NCBI RefSeq assembly: GCF_002875945.1 | Contig: NZ_MCZK01000157.1 | Coordinates: 1-64,000 of the forward strand | Direction: 5' to 3' | Length of the DNA stretch: 64,000 nucleotides | Source: Vibrio lentus | GTDB lineage: Bacteria; Pseudomonadota; Gammaproteobacteria; Enterobacterales; Vibrionaceae | Shown here: positions 7,959 through 16,639 of the stretch, one piece after another | Layout of the letters: every line of letters starts with the position of its first letter | Position numbering within the stretch: position 1 is the stretch's first letter | Program-made: the position numbers and the translations under genes | Notes under the pieces: generated by a model | What the model was told of the DNA's origin: nothing | What the model saw: the letters and a program-made list of their open reading frames with translations, nothing else | The model's database searches: none

Positions 7959-8900
7959 TTACCCCAAGCCAACATCCGCAATACGCTTCTGAATCAACTC
8001 ACCACACTCCTCTTTTACCACCCTTCTTAACCATTGTTGCGAGGCAGAAGAATCGCAGCGTGAGTGCCAGATCAGCGAGTAGTCAAACGGCACAAACTCA
8101 AATGGCAGCGGCTTAACGACTAAGTCATAACGCTCTGCCACTAAATAAGCTAAATCAGCAGGTACAGTAATCACCAATGGCATTCTATCGACAATCGCTA
8201 ATGCAGCTTCGAGGTGATAAGCGCGCAGCACCATTTTGCGAGGCTGTTGATTAGCTAAAGCGTTATCGAGTAAAGCCTTAACACCATCACTGATCGCAAT
8301 CATCGCGTGAGGTAAAGAAACATAATCTTCAAGACTTAACGATCGATCGGCTAACGGATGATTTTTAGATAACAAACATGATACACCCACCGGCCCCAAT
8401 ACTTCTTGATGAAGTGGTGCGATGCTGCCGCTCGGGCGACAAATCGCCATATCAACACGTTCGGTACTGAGCTGCTTAAACAAATGCTCATGCTGCAGTG
8501 GTGCAAACTCCAAAGAAATGTTCGGCGCTTGCTCATAAATCTTCGGCAGAGCATAAGGCAAGATGGTTTGCATCGCGTAGTCAGTGGTCGCGATCAGAAA
8601 ACGCTCACTGCAATAATAAGGGTCGAAATCACTCGGACTCAATAGTTGGCGAAAAGACTCCAAAGGCTGATCAATACGCTGGCTTATCTCGAGTGCTTTC
8701 TTGGTGGGAATAAGGTGCTGACCTTGGCGTGTAAACAAGGGATCGTTGAGTAGTTCTCTTAAGCGACCTAATACTCGGCTGGTTGCCGATTGGCTTAGGT
8801 TAAGACGAAGCGCAGCCTGACTAACACTGCCCTCTTCAATCAATACCTTTAAGGCGACCAGTAAATTCAGGTCTCTACGATAGATGTCTTCTAATTCCAC
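7959..8900 (-). CDS. LysR-family transcriptional regulator
   Basis: A 313-residue LysR-type regulator. The N-terminal winged helix-turn-helix reads ALKVLIEEGSVSQAALRLNL followed by SQSATSRVLGRLRELL (residues 16-52). The remaining 220 residues form a periplasmic-binding-protein-like effector domain (PBP2 type), with LIATTDYAMQ marking its start near residue 102. It is convergent with acuI and separated from it by a terminator. LysR proteins usually regulate a neighbouring gene, and a LysR-box dyad lies upstream of acuI. However, the regulator is not divergent from acuI, so that link is only a suggestion. The effector is unknown. Confidence 0.85.
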   Translation of the reverse strand: MELEDIYRRDLNLLVALKVLIEEGSVSQAALRLNLSQSATSRVLGRLRELLNDPLFTRQGQHLIPTKKALEISQRIDQPLESFRQLLSPSDFDPYYCSERFLIATTDYAMQTILPYALPKIYEQAPNISLEFAPLQHEHLFKQLSTERVDMAICRPSGSIAPLHQEVLGPVGVSCLLSKNHPLADRSLSLEDYVSLPHAMIAISDGVKALLDNALANQQPRKMVLRAYHLEAALAIVDRMPLVITVPADLAYLVAERYDLVVKPLPFEFVPFDYSLIWHSRCDSSASQQWLRRVVKEECGELIQKRIADVGLG

Positions 8901-8962
8901 GCCACTTACCTAGCTGTATACAATTATCATTGGTCACTAAGTTGTTTATAGCATGCTTTAGA

Positions 8963-8989
8963 TAAAAAAAATCCCGCAATTACGCGGGG
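8963..8989 (-). terminator. Terminator of the small membrane protein gene
   Basis: On the minus strand a CCCGC / GCGGG stem is followed by ATTTTTTT. It lies 70-90 bp beyond the stop of the ORF at 9057-9242, which supports that ORF being a transcribed gene. Confidence 0.8.
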
Positions 8990-9056
8990 AAGCCCAAGAA
9001 AATCTGGGGATAGTGTCGGAATGTTGTCGTATCGGAATTTGCTTGTTGTATCCGGG

Positions 9057-9242
9057 TTAGTGCTCTTGCTCCTCGGCTATGCCTTGCCAACGGCGCATCT
9101 CTACCCAGATACCAATAATCGTTGCTACTATGCCAAAGATTGGCATTAGAGAGGTCTCTGTCGATGAGCGTAGTACTAACGCACAAAAAGAAATAAAACA
9201 GAGAACTGAATAAATTGTTAATCTATCTAATCCTGTCAACAT
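9057..9242 (-). CDS. Small membrane protein of unknown function
   Basis: A 61-residue protein when started at the ATG at 9242, which has AAGGAG five bases upstream. A GTG two codons earlier (9248) abuts that ribosome-binding site and is unlikely to be used. Two hydrophobic stretches are visible: IYSVLCFISFCALVL (about residues 9-23) and LMPIFGIVATIIGIWV (about 32-47). They are followed by a polar tail ending EEQEH. I do not recognise the family. It has its own minus-strand terminator and sits between a divergent LysR gene and tusA. It probably lies in the inner membrane as a helical hairpin. Confidence 0.65.
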   Translation of the reverse strand: MLTGLDRLTIYSVLCFISFCALVLRSSTETSLMPIFGIVATIIGIWVEMRRWQGIAEEQEH

Positions 9243-9391
9243 CGCCACTCCTTAGCTAGTTGCCCTTGTTACAAGTTGTTATCAACTTGTTAACTAAGTT
9301 ATAGGAAATGATTCTGTTTGCCAAGCACTTATTGCATATTTTTTCTGCAGACGTATTATTCACTCGTTAGATAGATATAGAGATACAAACC

Positions 9392-9643
9392 ATGACATTC
9401 AAACCTGAACTGGCAACCCACACTTTAGAAGCTGAAGGCCTACGTTGCCCAGAACCAGTAATGATGGTCAGGAAGACAATTAGAAACATGCAGGATGGCG
9501 ATGTGTTACTGGTAAAAGCAGACGATCCTTCGACAACTCGTGATATTCCGAGTTTTTGTCGTTTTATGGATCATCAGTTAGTCGGCCAAGCGACTGAAGC
9601 TTTGCCTTACCAATATTTGATAAGAAAAGGTCTGGAGGCATAA
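9392..9643 (+). CDS. tusA: Sulfur carrier protein TusA
   Basis: An 83-residue TusA/SirA protein. It accepts persulfide sulfur from IscS and passes it to TusBCD for 2-thiolation of tRNA wobble uridine; it also affects molybdenum cofactor synthesis. The signature GLRCPEPVMMVRK is at residues 16-28, and the sulfur-carrying residue is Cys19. The family DGD turn and the TTRDIPSFC segment follow. It is a single gene ended by a long bidirectional hairpin at 9671-9725. Small membrane protein genes lie on both sides on the opposite strand. Confidence 0.95.
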   Translation: MTFKPELATHTLEAEGLRCPEPVMMVRKTIRNMQDGDVLLVKADDPSTTRDIPSFCRFMDHQLVGQATEALPYQYLIRKGLEA

Positions 9644-9670
9644 AGCCTCACCTAAATATCAAGCATCAAA

Positions 9671-9725
9671 AAAGCCGCTCGTACCTTATGTTCTTCAACA
9701 GAACTCAGAGTACGAGCGGCTTTTT
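9671..9725. terminator. Bidirectional terminator between tusA and a membrane protein gene
   Basis: Perfect 11-bp arms GCCGCTCGTAC (9674-9684) and GTACGAGCGGC (9710-9720) are flanked by A residues on the left and T residues on the right. It can stop transcription from both strands. The loop is unusually long at 25 bases. Confidence 0.85.
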
Positions 9726-9727
9726 GT

Positions 9728-9976
9728 TTATTCGTTTCTAGATTTGCTTTGCAGATGCTCAAGCTGATGCTGAATTTCTCGGATATCTTTTCGCATAGGA
9801 ATAATATGCGCGACCCGAATCCAAGCTTCTACCGCAAGCCCGGTCATGATCATCGAACCCGCCACCATTGGTAGCCACATGTCCGTCAACACCATGCCTA
9901 ATAGTGTAAGTGCAAGACCAAAGGTAAAGAGATAACTTTGGCTTTGTGGAGTAATACCCATATAACGCGTCAACAT
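9728..9976 (-). CDS. Small inner-membrane protein with a C-terminal coiled-coil-like helix
   Basis: An 82-residue protein when started at the ATG at 9976, which lies seven bases after GAGGG. The ATG at 9982 is too close to that site. Two hydrophobic segments, YLFTFGLALTLLGMVL and WLPMVAGSMIMTGLAVEAWI, span about residues 15-52. A charged helix with heptad-like spacing follows (DIREIQHQLEHLQSK). I do not recognise a named family. It is convergent with tusA and shares the bidirectional terminator. It is probably an inner-membrane protein with a cytoplasmic oligomerisation tail. Confidence 0.65.
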   Translation of the reverse strand: MLTRYMGITPQSQSYLFTFGLALTLLGMVLTDMWLPMVAGSMIMTGLAVEAWIRVAHIIPMRKDIREIQHQLEHLQSKSRNE

Positions 9977-10133
9977 AATCATGCCCTCGTGTTCTTAACT
10001 CACAAGATTAAAATATCATGACAAGTATGACAGTTATATGTCCATTCTCTCGATAAACCCCACAATACTGTAAGAGTATGACCTGCAACACATTACTCTA
10101 CTGGTTGAGTATAATAAGACTCAATACTACCGC

Positions 10134-10688
10134 TTAATAGAACGCCGCTGCGATAGCCAAACCCACGAATAACAAGGCCGTGATCTTGCGAATCAGGTCA
10201 AGTGGCATCTTATCTGCCGATAGTTTACCAATGATCACCACGGGCACGTTCGCCAGCAACATACCAATGGTAGTACCGAGTATTACCCACGTTAAAGCAT
10301 CCGAATATTGAGCTCCTAGAATAGAGGTCGCTATCTGGGTCTTATCACCAATCTCAGCGATGAAGAAAGCGATAAAACTGGCGACAAATGGCCCTCGGTT
10401 CGAGATCTGCTCATCATCGTCTAATTTATCAGGGATCAGAATCCAGCCCGCCATCGCAATGAAGCTGACCACCAGCACCCACTTTAAAACTTCTGGCGAC
10501 AGGTAATCTGCAATCACCACACCGAGCCATGCAGCGAGGGCATGATTGGCGATAGTGGCAAAGAAAATAGCAGCAATGATCGGTATCGGTTTTCGATATC
10601 GACTGGCTAATAAAAGGGACAGCAACTGGGTTTTATCACCGATCTCGGCAAGGGCCACAGTTGTAATTGAAATAGCTAAAACGCTCAC
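10134..10688 (-). CDS. mneA: Manganese exporter of the GDT1/UPF0016 family (MneA-like)
   Basis: A 184-residue, six-helix membrane protein when started at the GTG at 10688, giving MSVLAISITTVALAEIGDKT. The family motif EIGDKT occurs twice, at residues 15-20 and 112-117, once in each inverted half. These acidic residues form the cation site. MneA of Vibrio cholerae is a Mn2+ exporter in this family. A longer reading from the ATG at 10748 would place 20 extra residues inside the riboswitch expression platform and is rejected. A yybP-ykoY manganese riboswitch lies directly upstream on the same strand, so expression is expected to rise with Mn2+. Confidence 0.9.
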   Translation of the reverse strand: MSVLAISITTVALAEIGDKTQLLSLLLASRYRKPIPIIAAIFFATIANHALAAWLGVVIADYLSPEVLKWVLVVSFIAMAGWILIPDKLDDDEQISNRGPFVASFIAFFIAEIGDKTQIATSILGAQYSDALTWVILGTTIGMLLANVPVVIIGKLSADKMPLDLIRKITALLFVGLAIAAAFY

Positions 10689-10701
10689 GACATGCTCATT
10701 T

Positions 10702-10893
10702 GGGATGGAGATTATTATATTTAACCAAAGACAAACCTCGCGCCCCATCCCGGTTCACGATGCTTGTCTAAGGTCTTGCTAAGCGCCACCAAGGTGGTGG
10801 TTGCCTCGAACGCCATGATGATTTTGCATCAATTATGTTGACGGACGAACTCATTCAATAGGATATGAATAAGTAAGCTACTCCCCAAAGACC
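10702..10893 (-). promoter_or_regulatory. yybP-ykoY manganese riboswitch
   Basis: On the minus strand, P1 is formed by GGTCTT (10893-10888) and AAGACC (10777-10772). The L1 consensus TTGGGGAGTAGC follows directly, and CAACATA lies further on as in the second binding loop. The expression platform contains GGGATGG (10751-10745) pairing with CCATCCC (10708-10702). This stem ends 13 bases before the GTG start of the exporter gene. This riboswitch class binds Mn2+ and commonly controls Mn exporters. Confidence 0.88.
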
Positions 10894-11108
10894 GCGAGAT
10901 TTTAATCACCCACGCTTTCAAACACAAGTGTCAAAGTTATCAAAATATCCACTTGTGCCGAAAAACAAACATTAAAGGCAAAAAAATCCACTAAACGACA
11001 TTTTAGACCACTAATTAAACAAGATTACCCCTACTCGCTTTACCAATATCTCGGTATACTCAGAGGTTATTTTTATCATTCATTTAAAAGAATCGCGCGA
11101 ACCTGACT
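10894..11108. other. Intergenic gap between the Mn riboswitch and glyQ
   Basis: The gap must hold divergent promoters for the riboswitch transcript and glyQ. TATACT at about 11054 is a possible glyQ -10 element, but I see no well-spaced -35 for it. No RNA gene or further ORF is apparent. Confidence 0.4.
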
Positions 11109-12026
11109 ATGCAAAAATACGATATCAAAACCTTCCAGGGAATGATCCTCGCGCTGCAGGATTACTGGGCACAAAACGGTTGTACCATTGTTCAACCACT
11201 AGATATGGAAGTAGGTGCTGGCACCTCTCACCCAATGACATGTCTACGTGCACTTGGCCCAGAGCCAATGTCTACGGCATACGTTCAACCTTCTCGTCGT
11301 CCGACCGATGGTCGTTACGGTGAAAACCCGAACCGCCTGCAGCACTACTATCAATTCCAAGTAGCTCTAAAACCTTCTCCAGATAACATCCAGGAGTTGT
11401 ACTTAGGCTCTCTTGAAGTTCTTGGTGTCGATCCACTTGTTCACGATATTCGCTTCGTAGAAGACAACTGGGAAAACCCAACGCTAGGCGCATGGGGTCT
11501 TGGTTGGGAAGTATGGCTAAACGGTATGGAAGTGACTCAATTCACTTACTTCCAACAAGTTGGCGGTCTTGAGTGTAAGCCAGTAACGGGTGAGATCACT
11601 TACGGTATCGAGCGTCTAGCAATGTACATCCAAGAAGTAGACTCTGTTTACGACCTAGTATGGAACGTAGCACCAGACGGCTCTAACGTAACTTACGGTG
11701 ACATCTTCCACCAAAACGAAGTTGAGCAATCAACGTACAACTTCGAGCACGCAGACGTAGATTTCCTATTCACTTTCTTCGACCAGTGCGAAAAAGAGTG
11801 TAAAGAGCTACTTGAGCTTGAGAAGCCACTGCCGCTTCCAGCTTACGAGCGCATTCTAAAAGCAGGTCACGCATTCAACATCCTTGATGCGCGTAAAGCT
11901 ATCTCTGTAACAGAGCGTCAACGTTACATCCTTCGTATCCGCAACCTGACTAAAGCTGTTGCAGAAGCGTACTACGCGTCACGTGAAGCACTTGGCTTCC
12001 CAATGTGTAAGAAGGAAGGTAAATAA
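11109..12026 (+). CDS. glyQ: Glycyl-tRNA synthetase alpha subunit
   Basis: The 305-residue class II catalytic subunit of the bacterial alpha2beta2 glycyl-tRNA synthetase, which makes Gly-AMP and charges tRNA-Gly. The N-terminal YDIKTFQGMILALQDYW segment and the motif 2 region with VQPSRRPTDGRYGENPNR are typical. Motif 3 lies in EITYGIERLAMYIQ. Length matches other GlyQ proteins. glyS starts two bases after the stop, so the subunits are translated from one mRNA in equal amounts. The strong preference for CTA, CGT and similar codons resembles other highly expressed genes here. Confidence 0.97.
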   Translation: MQKYDIKTFQGMILALQDYWAQNGCTIVQPLDMEVGAGTSHPMTCLRALGPEPMSTAYVQPSRRPTDGRYGENPNRLQHYYQFQVALKPSPDNIQELYLGSLEVLGVDPLVHDIRFVEDNWENPTLGAWGLGWEVWLNGMEVTQFTYFQQVGGLECKPVTGEITYGIERLAMYIQEVDSVYDLVWNVAPDGSNVTYGDIFHQNEVEQSTYNFEHADVDFLFTFFDQCEKECKELLELEKPLPLPAYERILKAGHAFNILDARKAISVTERQRYILRIRNLTKAVAEAYYASREALGFPMCKKEGK

Positions 12027-12028
12027 TC

Positions 12029-14095
12029 ATGGCGAAGAATTTTCTAATTGAACTAGGTACGGAAGAGCTTCCACCAACGGCACTTCGTTCTCTAGCAGAA
12101 GCCTTTGCTTCTAACTTTGAAGCGGGCCTTAAAACTGCTGAGCTTTCTCACGAAGGCATCAAGTGGTACGCAGCACCTCGTCGTCTAGCACTTAAAGTGA
12201 CTGCACTGGCTGAAGGCCAAGCAGACAAAGTCGTTGAGAAGCGCGGTCCTGCAATTTCTGTGGCATTCGATGCTGAAGGCAATGCGACGAAAGCTGCACA
12301 AGGTTGGGCGCGTGGTAACGGTATTACTGTTGAGCAAGCTGACCGTCTGAAAACAGACAAAGGCGAGTGGCTTCTTTTCAAACAAGAAGTGGCTGGCAAA
12401 CCAGTTCAAGAATTGGTAATGGACATCGCTGCGAAAGCACTGGCTGGCCTACCAATTCCTAAAGCAATGCGCTGGGGTAACTCAGACATTCAATTTATCC
12501 GTCCAGTGAAAACACTGACAGTACTACTAGGTGATGAGCTTGTTGAAGGCAAAATCCTAGGCGTAGCTTCTGCTCGTACTATCCGTGGCCACCGTTTCAT
12601 GGGCGAACAAGAGTTCACAATCGATTCTGCTGACCAATACCCTGCGATCTTAGAAGAGCGCGGTAAAGTAATGGCAGATTACGATGCGCGTAAAGCGATC
12701 ATCCTTGCTGATGCTAAAAAAGCAGCAGACGCAGTTGGCGGTATTGCTGATCTAGAAGATGACCTTGTTGAAGAAGTTACCTCTTTGGTTGAATGGCCAG
12801 TAGTGCTTACTGCTAAGTTTGAGCAAGAGTTCCTAAAAGTGCCTTCTGAAGCCTTGGTTTACACCATGAAAGGCGACCAGAAATACTTCCCAGTGTATGA
12901 CGCTGATAAAAACCTTCTGCCAAACTTCATCTTCGTTTCGAACATCGAGTCTAAAGAGCCTCGTCACGTCATCGAAGGTAACGAGAAGGTTGTACGTCCA
13001 CGTCTTGCTGATGCTGAGTTCTTCTTCAACACAGACCGTAAGCGTCCACTGATCGACCGTCTTGCTGAACTAGACCAAGCTATCTTCCAGAAGCAACTGG
13101 GGACGATCAAAGACAAAACCGACCGCATCACAGAGCTTGCTGGCTACATTGCTGAGCAAATCGATGCTGACGTTGAGAAATCTAAGCGTGCAGGCCTACT
13201 GGCTAAGTGTGACCTAATGACATCTATGGTATTCGAATTTACGGATACTCAAGGTGTGATGGGTATGCACTACGCGACTCACGATGGTGAAGACGAGCAA
13301 GTAGCACTGGCACTTTACGAGCAGTACATGCCTCGTTTCGCGGGTGACACATTGCCAAGCACTGGTATTTCATCAGCAGTAGCAATGGCAGACAAGCTAG
13401 ACACTATCGTAGGTATCTTCGGTATTGGCCAAGCTCCAAAAGGTTCTGACCCATTCGCTCTACGTCGTGCATCACTAGGTGTGCTACGTATCATCGTTGA
13501 AAACGGCTACAACCTAGACCTAACCGATCTAATCGGTAAAGCGAAAGAGCTACTAGGCGACAAGCTAACTAACGACAACGTTGAAGCTGACGTTATCGAC
13601 TTCATGCTAGGTCGTTTCCGCGCATGGTACCAAGATGCTGGTTTCAGCGTTGATATCATCCAAGCGGTACTAGCACGTCGTCCAACTAAGCCAGCAGACT
13701 TTGACCAACGTGTTAAAGCGGTTTCTCACTTCCGTGAACTGGAAGCAGCAGAAGCACTAGCAGCAGCGAACAAGCGTGTAGGTAACATCCTTGCGAAATT
13801 TGATGGCGAGCTACCAGCTGAAATCGACCTAACGCTCCTTCAAGAAGACGCAGAGAAAGCACTAGCTGAGAACGTTGAAGTAATGACGGAAGCACTAGAG
13901 CCAGCATTCGCAACAGGTAACTACCAAGAAGCCCTAAGCAAGCTTGCTGACCTACGTGAACCCGTTGATGCATTCTTCGATAACGTAATGGTTATGGCTG
14001 ATGACGAAGCGCTTAAGAAAAACCGTCTAACGCTACTGAACAACCTACGTAACCTGTTCCTACAGATTGCTGATATCTCTCTACTGCAAAAATAA
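12029..14095 (+). CDS. glyS: Glycyl-tRNA synthetase beta subunit
   Basis: The 688-residue beta subunit, which binds tRNA-Gly and carries the anticodon-binding region. The N-terminus AKNFLIELGTEELPP is highly conserved. An HD-type domain covers the central region, and a DALR-like anticodon-binding domain forms the last 100 or so residues. A ribosome-binding site GAAGGAAGG overlaps the end of glyQ. The two-gene operon ends in a hairpin terminator 60 bp downstream. Confidence 0.97.
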   Translation: MAKNFLIELGTEELPPTALRSLAEAFASNFEAGLKTAELSHEGIKWYAAPRRLALKVTALAEGQADKVVEKRGPAISVAFDAEGNATKAAQGWARGNGITVEQADRLKTDKGEWLLFKQEVAGKPVQELVMDIAAKALAGLPIPKAMRWGNSDIQFIRPVKTLTVLLGDELVEGKILGVASARTIRGHRFMGEQEFTIDSADQYPAILEERGKVMADYDARKAIILADAKKAADAVGGIADLEDDLVEEVTSLVEWPVVLTAKFEQEFLKVPSEALVYTMKGDQKYFPVYDADKNLLPNFIFVSNIESKEPRHVIEGNEKVVRPRLADAEFFFNTDRKRPLIDRLAELDQAIFQKQLGTIKDKTDRITELAGYIAEQIDADVEKSKRAGLLAKCDLMTSMVFEFTDTQGVMGMHYATHDGEDEQVALALYEQYMPRFAGDTLPSTGISSAVAMADKLDTIVGIFGIGQAPKGSDPFALRRASLGVLRIIVENGYNLDLTDLIGKAKELLGDKLTNDNVEADVIDFMLGRFRAWYQDAGFSVDIIQAVLARRPTKPADFDQRVKAVSHFRELEAAEALAAANKRVGNILAKFDGELPAEIDLTLLQEDAEKALAENVEVMTEALEPAFATGNYQEALSKLADLREPVDAFFDNVMVMADDEALKKNRLTLLNNLRNLFLQIADISLLQK

Positions 14096-14154
14096 GCACG
14101 AGTGAGACAGTTGCTCTAAGCCATACTCTGAGTAACTAACGGGAAACACCCAAA

Positions 14155-14177
14155 GGGAAGCGAAAGCTTCCCTTTTT
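14155..14177 (+). terminator. Terminator of glyQS
   Basis: Stem GGGAAGC / GCTTCCC with a GAAA tetraloop, followed by five T residues. Confidence 0.9.
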
Positions 14178-14297
14178 GTTTTTGTGAACCAAGCATTTGT
14201 TTGTAGAGGTGTTATTGATTAACTGAATGAATCAGCACTCAGACTGTAGAGGGCATTATTTGCTATAAATAACCTGTTTATTCAGGGGAAGGGAACA

Positions 14298-16385
14298 ATG
14301 AAAAAAACAGTACTCGCGCTTTCAATACTCGCACTCAGCGCATGCAGCCAAACCAGTGACAACAATCTACTGCTGACGATTGATAACGACACGATCGTAT
14401 TTGAATCGACAGGTAAAGGCACCGTGATCGCAGAACAAGAGCTCGCTAAAGGTAGCTATACCTTCTCTATCAGCGACGCTCAAAATACCTGTGGCACCAA
14501 CTTTGCGCTGGCTGAAGAGAGTCGCATCAAATTCAATAAACCCCTTCGCCTAGACGATTGTGCCGATAAGTCTGAAATAGATATTAAGGTCTTTCGCGCT
14601 AACACCTACCAGTTTACGCTCAACCCTCAGACTAATGAGCTGACGGTTCAGATAAAGCCAAAGCAGCAACAAGTACAAAGTTTTGCCTGCCCAGTACCTA
14701 GTGACCAGCCAACCACCATCGATGTTACTCAAACCTTTGATGAAGGTACCTTAGTTAGAGATGCTCTTTCAGGCAAACAAGTCACAGTTACCAATGGCAG
14801 CGTCATCATGCAGCCAGCAGAAAATAGCCAAGGCGTTTTGCTACTTGAGAAAGTAGAACCTGAAACCAAAGCTGAATTTAGTTGGGATAACGCCACGGTT
14901 TACTTCGTGATGACCGACCGCTTCCATAACGGCAATCCTGATAACGACAACAGTTACGGGCGCAGCCAAGACGGACAAGATGAAATAGGCACCTTCCACG
15001 GTGGTGACCTGGCAGGCTTAACCGAAAAACTCGACTACATTGAATCACTCGGCGCCAATGCTATTTGGATTACCTCTCCACTAGAGCAAATCCACGGCTG
15101 GGTTGGCGGTGGTGATCGCGGTGACTTCAAACATTACGGCTACCATGGCTACTACCATCAAGACTGGACCAAACTTGACGACAACATGGGTACCGAAGAC
15201 GAGCTAAAAACCTTCATCGATACCGCCCACAGCAAAGGCATTCGCGTCGTCTGGGACGTGGTAATGAACCACACAGGCTATGCGACACTTGCTGATATGC
15301 AAGAGTTCGACTTTGGAAAACTCAACCTTACTGATGAACAAGCTAAACAAACCCTTGGTGAAAACTGGACAGACTGGCAACCAGAAGCCGGCCAGAATTG
15401 GCACTACTTCAATAACTACATCTCTTACAGCGATAAAGAAGCGTGGGAAAAATGGTGGGGGAAAGCTTGGCTACGCAGCGATATCGGCGCTTATGACTCT
15501 CCAGGTTACAACAACCTGACCATGTCTTTGGCACACCTGCCCGACTTCAAAACAGAATCGACAGAGACAACCGGGCTACCTAATTTCTATCGCAACAAGT
15601 CCACCAGCGCGACCGATGAACTTAAAACGCCTCGTGAACATCTAATCACTTGGTTATCTGATTGGGTGCGCGAATACGGCGTTGATGGCTTTAGGGTTGA
15701 TACCGCCAAGCACGTTGAACTGGACGCTTGGGCTGAATTGAAGGAAAGCACCAATCAAGCACTAGCTGAATGGAAACAGAATAACCCAGACAAAGCCTTA
15801 GATGACTTACCCTTCTGGATGACAGGCGAAGTGTGGGCACATAGCGTGGTGAAATCAGATTACTTCGCTAACGGTTTTGATTCGATCATCAACTTTGAAT
15901 TCCAAAGCGATATCGCACCAAAGGCGCTTAAGTGTCTATCCGATCTCGATGCTGATTACCTCCGCTACGCAGAGAAGATCAACAGTGACAGCGAGTTCAA
16001 CGTGTTGAGTTACCTATCGTCTCACGATACCTCGCTATTCTGGACACAGCACGGCAGTGACTTTGCTAAACAAACCAAAGCCGCGAATGCATTAATGCTT
16101 GCTCCGGGTGCAGTGCAGATCTATTACGGTGATGAAATCGCCCGTGACTTTGGTCCAACAGGTTCCGATCCAATGCAAGGCACGCGTTCAGACATGCCTT
16201 GGGATCAAATCACAGGCGAACGAGCGCAGCTGTTAGAACACTGGCAAACCCTTGGCCAATTCCGCCAACGCCACCCAGCTGTCGCTCAAGGTAAGCACAT
16301 CATCCGCAACAGCAAGGGCTATTACGCCTTCGAACGCCAATATAAAGATGACAAGGTGTTGGTTGTCTATACCGGCGCTAAATAA
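14298..16385 (+). CDS. Lipoprotein alpha-amylase, GH13 (MalS-like)
   Basis: A 695-residue GH13 glycoside hydrolase that cleaves alpha-1,4-glucans. The N-terminus is a lipoprotein signal peptide with lipobox LSAC, Cys16, so the mature enzyme is probably anchored to a membrane facing the periplasm. A non-catalytic N-terminal region of about 190 residues precedes the barrel, which starts at ATVYFVMTDRF. Catalytic residues are all present: Asp468 in GFRVDTAKH, Glu511 in TGEVW and Asp577 in SSHDTS. The conserved DVVMNH is at 320-325. The overall layout resembles periplasmic MalS. The C-terminal beta domain after about residue 640 looks short. It is a single gene with its own terminator. Confidence 0.88.
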   Translation: MKKTVLALSILALSACSQTSDNNLLLTIDNDTIVFESTGKGTVIAEQELAKGSYTFSISDAQNTCGTNFALAEESRIKFNKPLRLDDCADKSEIDIKVFRANTYQFTLNPQTNELTVQIKPKQQQVQSFACPVPSDQPTTIDVTQTFDEGTLVRDALSGKQVTVTNGSVIMQPAENSQGVLLLEKVEPETKAEFSWDNATVYFVMTDRFHNGNPDNDNSYGRSQDGQDEIGTFHGGDLAGLTEKLDYIESLGANAIWITSPLEQIHGWVGGGDRGDFKHYGYHGYYHQDWTKLDDNMGTEDELKTFIDTAHSKGIRVVWDVVMNHTGYATLADMQEFDFGKLNLTDEQAKQTLGENWTDWQPEAGQNWHYFNNYISYSDKEAWEKWWGKAWLRSDIGAYDSPGYNNLTMSLAHLPDFKTESTETTGLPNFYRNKSTSATDELKTPREHLITWLSDWVREYGVDGFRVDTAKHVELDAWAELKESTNQALAEWKQNNPDKALDDLPFWMTGEVWAHSVVKSDYFANGFDSIINFEFQSDIAPKALKCLSDLDADYLRYAEKINSDSEFNVLSYLSSHDTSLFWTQHGSDFAKQTKAANALMLAPGAVQIYYGDEIARDFGPTGSDPMQGTRSDMPWDQITGERAQLLEHWQTLGQFRQRHPAVAQGKHIIRNSKGYYAFERQYKDDKVLVVYTGAK

Positions 16386-16413
16386 ACGCTGATAGAAATA
16401 AACCGTAGAAACT

Positions 16414-16442
16414 AAAAGGAGAAGCTCAGCTTCTCCTTTTTT
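16414..16442 (+). terminator. Terminator of the amylase gene
   Basis: Stem GGAGAAGCT / AGCTTCTCC around a single C, extended by AAAA/TTTT and followed by more T residues. Confidence 0.88.
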
Positions 16443-16639
16443 GATCACAAAACACTCGTTCAATAAGAAAGCGAACACTCATTAGCTAAACTTTATAGAA
16501 GTTTTTTTCGTGTTAGAGCATTTGGCGCTATGCGTCGCAAAAACATTGCGGTATGTTCAAGGAATACACTGATGGCAGGCATAAGGCCTGCCTTAATGAC
16601 ACATAACAAGCAATCACAATGAATTAGGTAAAATAAGTA

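Noticed and set aside
16508..16633. Possible avtA leader peptide (30-odd codons starting ATGCGTCGC)
   Set aside because: No ribosome-binding site, no run of regulatory codons, and the downstream hairpin has no T tract.
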